From Chloroflexota bacterium (GTDB lineage Bacteria; Chloroflexota; Anaerolineae; Caldilineales; Caldilineaceae): a stretch of 64,000 bases of DNA. Location of the stretch: positions 545,335 through 609,334 of the forward strand of contig BOKO01000001.1 of the NCBI GenBank assembly GCA_016861025.1, given 5' to 3'. Positions 42,681 to 50,223 of this stretch are shown piece by piece (position 1 is the first letter of the stretch; every line of letters begins with the position of its first letter). Both the position numbers and the translations under genes were made by a program. Under the pieces are notes generated by a model that searched no databases, was not told the origin of the DNA, and was given only the letters and a program-made list of their open reading frames with translations.

Positions 42681-44342
42681 ATGCAAGAGTTTGTGGCGAC
42701 GCATGCCCCACTTCAAACCGACAGTCGTCTCAATCGCTTTCTTTGGCGTCTGATTGAGGCGTCGCCCGTCGCCGTGGCCGCCGTCGATCAAAGCGGCGCC
42801 ATCCTCTACGCAAACCAGAAACTGGCCGATCTCTTTCACTACGAGATCGGCGAACTGATGGGCAAGCCGGTGGAAGTGCTGATTCCCGAACGCTATCGCA
42901 GCGACCACCGCGTCTATCGCTCGATCTTCGCTGAAAACCCACATACGCGCCCGATGGGGTCTGGGTTAGATTTGACCGGTCGGCGTCGCGACGGCAGTGA
43001 ATTCCCGATCGAGGTCGGCCTCAGCTACTATCGCGCCACCGGCAGCCTGATCGTGCTCTGCTCGATTACAGACATCACACGGCGCAAACAGACCGAAGAG
43101 CTGCTGGAGCGCCGCGTTGAGGAGCGCACGCGCGAGATCGAACGTCGCCGCCGCGTCGCCGACAGCCTGCGCGACATTTTGCGCGTGCTCAATTCCAACC
43201 GCCCGCTTCAAGAAATCCTCGACATCATCGTCGCCCAGGCGCGCGATCTGCTGCGCGCTGACGCCAGCGCCATCTATCAGTTGCATGATGGCGACCGACC
43301 ATTGCGCTTCCAGGCGGGAGTCGGCATTTCGCCAGAGCAGTTGACAGCCATCTATGCTGAGGAAGTCGGCAAACCAGCGACTGTGAACAGCGCTGACAAC
43401 GGCGGTTCAGAGATTTTTGCGCGCCGCGATTCCGCCGATGAATTTCCAGCCTCGGCGTCTCAAGGTGAGAGGCTGGACTATGCCGGCGTTGTCTTCAACC
43501 ACAGCGCCGCCAACACGCCGATTTTTCAGATCGACGGGAATGCATATTGTGCACAGTTAGCCGTGCCGCTCAAGCTCAAAGATGAGATTTACGGCGGCCT
43601 GATGCTCTATTACCGCGAGCCGCGGCGCTTTTCCTCCGAAGAGATCGAGCTGGCTGTGATGTTTGGCGACCAGGCGGCGCTTGCGATTGAAAATGCCCGT
43701 CTGCGCGTTCAGGCGGAACGCATTGCAGTTGCGGCCGAACGCAACCGCATTGCTCGCGACATGCACGATTCTGTGACACAAACGTTGTTTTCAGCAAGTT
43801 TGATTGCGGAAGTGCTGCCGCGATTGGTGGAGCGACAGCCAACCGAGAGTGTGCGTCGTCTAGAGGAGCTGCGTCAGTTGACGCGCGGTGCGCTGGCTGA
43901 GATGCGCATGTTGTTGCTTGAGCTGCGCCCAGCGACGCTCATGGAAGTCAGTATTGAGGAGCTGCTTCGTCAGTTGTCGGAGGCGGCGCGCGGTCGGGCG
44001 CGCATCCCGATCGATGTCCAGTTTGTCGGCGACAGTGAGTTGCCGCCGGCTGTCAAAGTAGCCTATTATTACGTGGCGCAAGAGGCGTTGAACAATGTCG
44101 CCAAACATGCGCGCGCCACGCGCGTGCGAATTTTACTGCAATCTGACGTCGAGGGGACGTTGCTTTCGATAGAGGATGATGGTCAGGGATTTGACCTGGC
44201 AGGCGTCACGCCAGAGCATCTGGGGTTGGCGATCATGCGCGAGCGCGCCGACTCAATTGGCGCAAAGTTGACCATCGACAGCGAGCGCGGCGTCGGAACG
44301 AGAGTTTCGCTACTGTGGAACCAGGCAAACCAGAGAGCATGA
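42681..44342 (+). CDS. NarL-family sensor histidine kinase (PAS-GAF-HisKA_3)
   Basis: A 553-residue cytosolic sensor. A PAS domain covers ~22-130 (VAAVDQSGAILYANQKLADL), a GAF domain ~150-320, and the HisKA_3 dimerisation/phosphoacceptor segment RIARDMHDSVTQTLFS has His362. The ATPase part follows with EALNNVAKHARATRV and GQGFDLAG. No transmembrane helices are seen, so the signal is intracellular, probably a small molecule or redox state. It phosphorylates the response regulator whose ATG overlaps its stop. An in-frame ATG at 42627 lacks a ribosome site and was not chosen. Confidence 0.9.
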   Translation: MQEFVATHAPLQTDSRLNRFLWRLIEASPVAVAAVDQSGAILYANQKLADLFHYEIGELMGKPVEVLIPERYRSDHRVYRSIFAENPHTRPMGSGLDLTGRRRDGSEFPIEVGLSYYRATGSLIVLCSITDITRRKQTEELLERRVEERTREIERRRRVADSLRDILRVLNSNRPLQEILDIIVAQARDLLRADASAIYQLHDGDRPLRFQAGVGISPEQLTAIYAEEVGKPATVNSADNGGSEIFARRDSADEFPASASQGERLDYAGVVFNHSAANTPIFQIDGNAYCAQLAVPLKLKDEIYGGLMLYYREPRRFSSEEIELAVMFGDQAALAIENARLRVQAERIAVAAERNRIARDMHDSVTQTLFSASLIAEVLPRLVERQPTESVRRLEELRQLTRGALAEMRMLLLELRPATLMEVSIEELLRQLSEAARGRARIPIDVQFVGDSELPPAVKVAYYYVAQEALNNVAKHARATRVRILLQSDVEGTLLSIEDDGQGFDLAGVTPEHLGLAIMRERADSIGAKLTIDSERGVGTRVSLLWNQANQRA

Positions 44343-45043
44343 CAACGCAAAGTTCTGTTTCTGGCGATTCGACAGGCAACACAGAAGCCCCGATTCGGGT
44401 CATGGTTGTCGATGATCATGCCGTTGTCCGCGGCGGTCTATCCACCTTTTTGCTTGTCTATGACGACCTGGAGCTGGTCGGCGAGGCTGCGAATGGCGCC
44501 GAAGCGCTTGCAGTGGCTGAACGCTGCCGACCTGATGTCGTCTTGATGGATTTGATGATGCCGGAGATGGATGGCGCCACTGCCACGCGACGGTTGCGTG
44601 AGCGCCACCCACACATCCAGGTGATCGCTTTGACCAGCTTTAAAGAGGATGAACTGGTGCAAGGCGCGTTGGCGGCCGGCGCCATCGGCTATTTGCTCAA
44701 GAATGTCTCTGCCGACGAGTTGGTCAATGCGATTCGCTCGGCGCATATTGGTCGCCCGACCCTGGCGCCTGAGGCTACGCAAGTGCTGATTCACAGTGCA
44801 ACCCACGCACGCCAGCAGCCGCTTGGACACGACCTCACCGATCGCGAGCGCGACGTGCTGGCGCTGATGGTGACCGGCATGAACAACAGCGAAATCGCAG
44901 ACCGGCTTGTGGTGAGCCGCTCCACCGTCAAGTATCATGTCAGCAATATTCTCTCCAAGCTGCAGGCAACGACGCGCACCGAAGCCGTCGCCTATGCGTT
45001 GCAGCAGAATCTGGTGCACTTCCCCAAAGATCGCACGCCATAA
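44339..45043 (+). CDS. NarL/LuxR-type response regulator
   Basis: A 234-residue regulator. The receiver domain has the acidic pair D25-D26, phosphoacceptor D71 in VVLMDLMMPEMDG, T99 and K121. A LuxR-type helix-turn-helix follows in the C-terminal third (LTDRERDVLALMVTGMNNSE to STVKYHVSNILSKL). The start ATG overlaps the sensor stop by four bases (ATGA), showing a coupled pair. A perfect hairpin follows the stop. Target genes are unknown; the P450 next door is a reasonable first guess. Confidence 0.92.
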   Translation: MTTQSSVSGDSTGNTEAPIRVMVVDDHAVVRGGLSTFLLVYDDLELVGEAANGAEALAVAERCRPDVVLMDLMMPEMDGATATRRLRERHPHIQVIALTSFKEDELVQGALAAGAIGYLLKNVSADELVNAIRSAHIGRPTLAPEATQVLIHSATHARQQPLGHDLTDRERDVLALMVTGMNNSEIADRLVVSRSTVKYHVSNILSKLQATTRTEAVAYALQQNLVHFPKDRTP

Positions 45044-45056
45044 GCTTCTGAGTTTG

Positions 45057-45084
45057 CATTTCCTGGTCATCTGACCAGGAAATG
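45057..45084. terminator. Hairpin after the two-component operon
   Basis: CATTTCCTGGTC (45057-45068) and GACCAGGAAATG (45073-45084) form a perfect 12-bp stem with a 4-base loop, 13 bases after the response-regulator stop. Its position fits termination, but there is no T-run, so the mechanism is uncertain. Confidence 0.5.
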
Positions 45085-45267
45085 AACTAAACCTGCGACG
45101 AAACCGATTCTCCCCGCCTGCATAGCCTTTGATGCGTCAAAAGCGAGTAAACTTCGTAATGGTTGGGCGCACATTTCGCCATGCGCCCGCACGGCTGGTT
45201 TGACGCCGGGTTCCACGGCGATTGCAGACTCCAGGTTACCCTTTTCAGTTAAAAGGAGAATTTGGCA

Positions 45268-46875
45268 ATGTCATCCATGCGCCCTCACAGTGCATACGGC
45301 CTGGACCACCATGGCATCTATAATCCGAACAATGTTTTTTGGACGCTTAACACACCCCTGCTGTATCAGCAGGCGATTCGTCGATTTGAGGGGCATCTTG
45401 CACACCTCGGCCCGTTGGTGGTGCGCACTGGCCAATATACGGGCAGATCCCCGCGCGACAAGTTCATCGTCGAAGAAGCTGGCAGTTGCAACGACATTGC
45501 CTGGGGCAGCGTCAATCAGCCGATCTCAGAGGAGCGTTTCAAGATCGTGCACGCGCGGCTGATGGCTTATCTGCAAGGTCGCGATCTCTTTGTACAGGAT
45601 TGCTTTGTTGGCGCCGACCCAACCTATCGAATGCCAATCCGCGTGATCACTGAGTCGGCGTGGGCAAGCCTTTTTGCGCGCAACCTGTTCGTGCAAGCCA
45701 ACGACGAAGAGCTTAAGGTGCACGTGCCTGAATTCACTGTGATCCAGGCGCCTGGTTTTCAGGCGATCCCAGAGATCGACGGCACGCGCTCTGAAGTGTT
45801 CATCATGCTCAACTTCAAACAGAAGATGGTGATTATCGGCGGCACTCAGTACGCCGGCGAGATCAAGAAGTCGATCTTCAGCGTGATGAACTATCTGTTG
45901 CCCAAGCAAGGCGTGTTGCCGATGCACTGCTCCGCCAATTATGGACCGGGAGGAGATGTGGCGATCTTTTTTGGGCTTTCAGGCACAGGCAAGACTACAC
46001 TCTCGACCGACCCGCAGCGCGTGTTGATCGGCGACGACGAGCATGCATGGAGCGACAGCGGCATCTTCAACCTGGAAGGCGGCTGTTATGCCAAGACGAT
46101 CCGTCTGTCGCGCACCGCCGAGCCGGAAATTTACGAAGCCTGCCGACGCTTTGGCACGATCCTGGAAAATGTCGGCTATAACACCATGAACGGACGCATC
46201 GACCTCGACGATGATTCGCTGACCGAGAACACGCGCGCGGCCTATCCGATCAGCCATATTCCCAGCGCCACGCGCAAAGGCGTTGGCGGCCACCCCAACA
46301 ATATTGTGATGCTCACTGCGGATGCGTTTGGCGTGTTGCCGCCGATCTCGCGGCTGACATCTGAGCAGGCAATGTATCATTTCCTCTCCGGCTACACCGC
46401 CAAAGTCGCCGGCACCGAACGCGGTCTGACTGAGCCACAAGCCACCTTTAGCGCCTGCTTTGGCGAGCCATTCATGATCTGGCGCCCAAGCGTCTATGCA
46501 CACATGTTGGCGGAACGGATCGAACGACACAAGGCGAATGTCTGGCTTGTCAACACGGGGTGGAGCGGCGGACCTTACGGCGTTGGTAGTCGTATCAAGA
46601 TCGCATACACTCGCGCCATGATCAACGCTGCTCTCAGCGGCGATCTCGACCATGTCGCCTACCGCCGTGATGAGATCTTCAATTTGAATGTGCCGATGAG
46701 TTGTCCGAATGTGCCGGTCGATGTGCTCGATCCGCGCAGCACCTGGGCTGACCCCGCTGCGTATGACGCACAGGCGCACAAACTGGCGAACATGTTTGCG
46801 CACAATTTTGAGAAATACGCCAGAGATGTAGACCAGGCGGTGATTGAGAGCGGGCCGCGACTGGCTGTCGCCTGA
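45268..46875 (+). CDS. pckA: Phosphoenolpyruvate carboxykinase (ATP)
   Basis: A 535-residue gluconeogenic enzyme converting oxaloacetate and ATP to PEP, ADP and CO2. The kinase-1a P-loop is G236-L-S-G-T-G-K-T-T, RTGQYTGRSPRDKFIV is the N-terminal signature, and RSEVFIMLNFKQKMVIIGGT together with NLEGGCYAKTIRLS are metal/substrate-site segments. The length matches ATP-type PEPCK (~530). ATG 45268 has AAGGAG upstream; the same purines can pair with CCTTTT eleven bases earlier, a weak hairpin at the ribosome site. It is consistent with growth on organic acids and amino acids. Confidence 0.95.
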   Translation: MSSMRPHSAYGLDHHGIYNPNNVFWTLNTPLLYQQAIRRFEGHLAHLGPLVVRTGQYTGRSPRDKFIVEEAGSCNDIAWGSVNQPISEERFKIVHARLMAYLQGRDLFVQDCFVGADPTYRMPIRVITESAWASLFARNLFVQANDEELKVHVPEFTVIQAPGFQAIPEIDGTRSEVFIMLNFKQKMVIIGGTQYAGEIKKSIFSVMNYLLPKQGVLPMHCSANYGPGGDVAIFFGLSGTGKTTLSTDPQRVLIGDDEHAWSDSGIFNLEGGCYAKTIRLSRTAEPEIYEACRRFGTILENVGYNTMNGRIDLDDDSLTENTRAAYPISHIPSATRKGVGGHPNNIVMLTADAFGVLPPISRLTSEQAMYHFLSGYTAKVAGTERGLTEPQATFSACFGEPFMIWRPSVYAHMLAERIERHKANVWLVNTGWSGGPYGVGSRIKIAYTRAMINAALSGDLDHVAYRRDEIFNLNVPMSCPNVPVDVLDPRSTWADPAAYDAQAHKLANMFAHNFEKYARDVDQAVIESGPRLAVA

Positions 46876-46910
46876 CCAATCTCGACCTGCCAATGTCTTG
46901 GAGGATTTGG

Positions 46911-47285
46911 ATGCGCGTATTGCTGGCCGACGACCAGCCCGCGTTGCGCTCCGCAGTGCGTTTGCTGCTAGAGCAGGAGCCGGAAATATCGATTGTCGGA
47001 GAGGCAAGCGATGCAGCCAGTTTGATCATGCGCGCCGCCGAACTTCGCCCTGATTTGCTGTTGCTGGATTGGGAGCTTCCAGGATTGAAGACTACTGGAA
47101 GTGCACATCATGTGATAAACTCCCTGTACGCCAGTTGCCCGGCTATGCAGATCATTGTGCTCAGCGGCCGGCCCGAAGCCGGGCGTCATGCACTCGCAGT
47201 TGGCGCGGGCGCCTTCGTAAGTAAAGCCGACCCGCCGGAGCGTCTACTGGCTGCACTCCGGCAGGTGCAAATCAGAAACAGGTGA
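46911..47285 (+). CDS. Single-domain response regulator (receiver only)
   Basis: A 124-residue stand-alone receiver. The acidic pair is D7-D8, the phosphoacceptor is D53 in LLLLDWELPG, Ser replaces the usual Thr in IVLSG, and the conserved Lys is in FVSKAD. A short insertion after the phosphorylation loop (KTTGSAHH) distinguishes it from CheY. There is no output domain, so it acts by protein contact. ATG 46911 has GGAGG upstream. It sits five bases before a thioredoxin-reductase-like flavoprotein, an arrangement suggesting that the two proteins interact. Confidence 0.85.
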   Translation: MRVLLADDQPALRSAVRLLLEQEPEISIVGEASDAASLIMRAAELRPDLLLLDWELPGLKTTGSAHHVINSLYASCPAMQIIVLSGRPEAGRHALAVGAGAFVSKADPPERLLAALRQVQIRNR

Positions 47286-47290
47286 GGTTC

Positions 47291-48217
47291 ATGACCGACC
47301 GATTTGATGCAGTCGTTCTCGGCGGTGGGCCGGCTGGCCTTACCGCCGCCGCGTATTTGCTCTATGCACGCCTGAATGTGGCGCTGGTTAGTCCAGACCT
47401 GGGCGGCAAAGTTTCCTATCCTTTTGCGCTGCGCGACATTCCCAGACGCGATACAGTCTGGGGCGCCGGTCTGGTGCATGAAATGGCGCAACGCGTCTCT
47501 GCTGAACTGACTCACCACTTTCAGGACACGGTTGATGCGGTCATGCATCTTGAGGACGGCGCCTTCCGCCTGACGCTCAGCAACGGCGAGCAAATTGAAG
47601 GCAGAGCCGTTGTGGTCTGCACCGGTGTACGCGCGCAGCGCCTTTTCGTCTCTGGAGAAGCAGAGTATTGGGGAAAGGGTCTCAGTTATTCCGCCGTCTC
47701 GCACGCGCCGCTTTTTGCCGGACGCAATGTCGCAGTCATCGGCGGCGGCGAACGGTCGATTGCTGCGCTACAAATCTTGATTCCCCTGGTCAACCATATC
47801 GACTACATCGAGGCGCGACCGCAGCCGGTCTCCGATCGCGTCAATGCAGAGGCGGTGTTGAACCATCCGCGGGTGGACATCTTTCGCGGCTGGGAAGTGC
47901 AGCAGATCGTCGGGGATGAATTTGTGACCGGGGTGGACATCGTAGGCATCAACGGCGAAGTGCGCACGCTGCCGGTGGAGGGCGTTTTTGTGCAGTTTGG
48001 GTTGTTGCCAAACAATAGCGGCGTGCGCGATCTGGTGGAGCTGGATCGAGACGGCCACATCGTGATCGATGAAAACTGCGCCACAACCCAGCCAGGCATC
48101 TTTGCCGCAGGCGATGTAACCACCGTTTTCGCCGAGCAGGTGCCTGTCTCGATTGGCGAGGGCGCCAAAGCAGGGCTTTCGGCGTGGCGTTATGTGGCCG
48201 CAAACAAGATTCAATAG
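47291..48217 (+). CDS. Thioredoxin-reductase-like FAD protein lacking the CxxC
   Basis: A 308-residue flavoprotein of thioredoxin-reductase size and order. The FAD motif GGGPAGLTAAAYLL is at the start, the NAD(P) motif IGGGERSIAALQ lies at ~150-162, and a C-terminal PGIFAAGDVTT completes the FAD site. Where thioredoxin reductase has the redox CATC, residues 134-137 read S-A-V-S, so it cannot reduce thioredoxin by the classical route. It is more likely a ferredoxin/flavodoxin-type NAD(P)H oxidoreductase or a sensor. It is co-directional with the receiver gene. A bidirectional terminator follows. Confidence 0.85.
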   Translation: MTDRFDAVVLGGGPAGLTAAAYLLYARLNVALVSPDLGGKVSYPFALRDIPRRDTVWGAGLVHEMAQRVSAELTHHFQDTVDAVMHLEDGAFRLTLSNGEQIEGRAVVVCTGVRAQRLFVSGEAEYWGKGLSYSAVSHAPLFAGRNVAVIGGGERSIAALQILIPLVNHIDYIEARPQPVSDRVNAEAVLNHPRVDIFRGWEVQQIVGDEFVTGVDIVGINGEVRTLPVEGVFVQFGLLPNNSGVRDLVELDRDGHIVIDENCATTQPGIFAAGDVTTVFAEQVPVSIGEGAKAGLSAWRYVAANKIQ

Positions 48218-48223
48218 ATTGAA

Positions 48224-48257
48224 AGACCATCTTTCAGATACGCCAGAAAGATGGTCT
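48224..48257. terminator. Bidirectional terminator between convergent genes
   Basis: AGACCATCTTTC (48224-48235) and GAAAGATGGTCT (48246-48257) form a perfect 12-bp stem with a 10-base loop. On the minus strand TTTCAATCTATT follows, and on the plus strand CTCTTCG follows. It serves the flavoprotein gene and possibly the CBM48-like gene. Confidence 0.7.
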
Positions 48258-48273
48258 CTCTTCGTCAAACCGC

Positions 48274-48567
48274 TTACAGCTTGAGAAGACAATTCTCCGA
48301 GCCATGCTCGCTGGCTTCGTAGCCGTCGGCCTCGCTGTCGTTCATCCAGACGCCATCGGCGCTATAGTAGCGGAAGCGCTGCGTCGTGCCTGCGTCGAAT
48401 GTCACCGAGACGCTGCACGTGCCGTTGCGCCGCTTGATGAACTTGGTGGCCGCCGGATCCCAGTTGTTGAAATCACCTACAACTGAGACTGTCGGCTGTC
48501 CTTCTTCATAAGGCAGCACGAACGTTACCTTCACCTTGCCGTCTTTCGTGTTTTCGCGTTTGATCAT
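48274..48567 (-). CDS. Free-standing CBM48/glycogen-recognition domain protein
   Basis: A 97-residue protein consisting of one early-set beta-sandwich of the isoamylase-N/AMPK-beta type. Features are KVKVTFVLPYEEGQPTVSVV, then GDFNNWDP, and RFRYYSADGVWMNDSEAD. The GDFNxW motif with downstream Trp is the glycogen/starch-binding site pattern. No catalytic domain is attached. Such small proteins are thought to bind glycogen or act as adaptors. The start ATG is at 48565-48567. It is apparently monocistronic and flanked by a terminator. Confidence 0.85.
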   Translation of the reverse strand: MIKRENTKDGKVKVTFVLPYEEGQPTVSVVGDFNNWDPAATKFIKRRNGTCSVSVTFDAGTTQRFRYYSADGVWMNDSEADGYEASEHGSENCLLKL

Positions 48568-48655
48568 TGTTTTTCACTCACTTTCACTATCTACGCTTCG
48601 CATCGCAGCCATGGGCGTGTACGCCTCCGATTGCGACGCGAACGAATGCGCCCTG

Positions 48656-48675
48656 ACACAGTTGTGCTCTTCACA
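48656..48675 (-). repeat. Short motif shared with 59539-59557
   Basis: On the minus strand, TGTGAAGAGCACAACTGTGT; at 59539-59557 on the plus strand TGTGAAGAGCACACTGTGT differs by one inserted base. Both lie in the upstream regions of glycan-related genes on the minus strand (CBM48-like and GH38). It may be a shared regulatory site or a chance repeat. Confidence 0.35.
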
Positions 48676-48765
48676 GCACTGTGCATTTAGCACAATCGAC
48701 AAGCGTAACAAAGGCGCGGCAGATCGCCAAATAATTGATGCTGCAAAAAGCATCTGGCGCAATGG

Positions 48766-50223
48766 TCAAGGCGCCACATTGGCGCTTTCACGTTCATTGG
48801 GGTGAGTGTGAACGCCGTCTTTGCCGTCATCCGGCAAGATGCGAATATCTTGACGCGGGAAGGGAATGACAATGCCGTGCAGAACGAAGGCGTCGCGCAC
48901 CATCTGGTACAACTCGCTGCGCACGCGGAACGAGTCGCTGAACTGGGCAACGTGACCAAAAGCCAGATAATGGATGCTGTAGGGGTCCATCGAAGTGACC
49001 ATGACGCCGGGCGCCGGGTCGCCTAGAATCAGCGGATGACGTTGGATCGTCTCCAGGATCACGCGCTCGGTCAGTTCCAGGTCAGAGTCGTAGGCGACGT
49101 CGATGTCGAGCCGCACGCGCGCCAGATTGTCCGAGTAGGTCATCGCTGTCACAGGCTTGGTCATCAATTCCTTGTTCGGCACGAAAATCTCCGTGTTATC
49201 AGGAGTGCGCAGCACAGTGGAGCGCATGAACACCTTGGTGACGGAGCCGCGCATTCCCTGCACCTCGATCACATCGCCAGGGCGCACAATTCGCTCGAAG
49301 GTGAGGACAATGCCGCTGATAAAGTTGCCAAACAACTCCTGAAGCCCAAAGCCGAGACCGACCGACAGACCACCCCCGATCCACGCCAATGCGCTGAGAT
49401 CAATGCCTAGTCGCCCGAGACCGATCAAGGCGCCGAGACTGAGCACACCGTAGCGAATGACGTTGCTGACTGTGCCGGCGACGTCTGTTTCGGCGTCGTT
49501 GCGCACCATCAGGTTGTAGACCAGTTTACGCACGGCGCCGGCAAGCAGCATTGCCGCCAAAACCGCGATCGCTGCATCGATCAATGCGCCGAGATTGATC
49601 GTCCATTCTGCAAAACGCAGCAACGCAATTTCGCTCAGTCCTAATGTTGAAAACAAAATATTGCGTGCGATCAGCAAGATCAGGATGCCGACGATTGGGC
49701 GCAGCACCTCCGACTCGACGCGCTCCGACTGATCGCCGGGCAGGGTCGCCAGCACAATGCCAGCGAGCAACCGATACCCAAGCACGACCCAGAAGACCGG
49801 CATGACCGCTTCGATCAGGCCACTGGGCCAGCCATTTTCCGCAAAAACAACAATTGCGCGCTGCGAAATCAGAAGATACAGCGTTGGAAAGAGGATAAAG
49901 TCAATTGCGCGTAGCCAGCGGATGATCTGTGCTCGCAACGTAGGCGGCGACTCGTCATCGGCAGGCGACGCATCTTCTGCTAAGGCGTCAGCAGCTGATG
50001 GAGCGCCGACAACCGTCTCGTCCTTTTTGGGCTGTTCTGGCGGCGTCTGGCGCGCCAGACGTTTGAGCGCGCGATCCAAAATGTGGGGCGCCAGCCACGT
50101 AAACAACAGAATGCCGAGCATCGTTGCGATCTGTCGTTGCACCGCTTCGCGTTCGAGCATGATCAGCATCAATGTAAACTGCTCGCCCAGACGGTCAAAG
50201 AGCACGGAGAAATCAACGATCAT
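48766..50223 (-). CDS. MscS-family mechanosensitive ion channel
   Basis: A 485-residue membrane channel with a larger N-terminal membrane part than E. coli MscS: a helix at ~30-50, a charged cytosolic loop (PPEQPKKDETVVG to DESPPT), then about five helices. The pore helix TM3 is AWIGGGLSVGLGFGLQELFG and the beta domain has RPGDVIEVQGMRGSVTKV. The remainder is the usual alpha/beta cytosolic cage. It releases solutes on membrane tension. Its start overlaps the stop of the double binding-protein gene by four bases (ATGA), so the two are made together. Confidence 0.92.
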   Translation of the reverse strand: MIVDFSVLFDRLGEQFTLMLIMLEREAVQRQIATMLGILLFTWLAPHILDRALKRLARQTPPEQPKKDETVVGAPSAADALAEDASPADDESPPTLRAQIIRWLRAIDFILFPTLYLLISQRAIVVFAENGWPSGLIEAVMPVFWVVLGYRLLAGIVLATLPGDQSERVESEVLRPIVGILILLIARNILFSTLGLSEIALLRFAEWTINLGALIDAAIAVLAAMLLAGAVRKLVYNLMVRNDAETDVAGTVSNVIRYGVLSLGALIGLGRLGIDLSALAWIGGGLSVGLGFGLQELFGNFISGIVLTFERIVRPGDVIEVQGMRGSVTKVFMRSTVLRTPDNTEIFVPNKELMTKPVTAMTYSDNLARVRLDIDVAYDSDLELTERVILETIQRHPLILGDPAPGVMVTSMDPYSIHYLAFGHVAQFSDSFRVRSELYQMVRDAFVLHGIVIPFPRQDIRILPDDGKDGVHTHPNERESANVAP

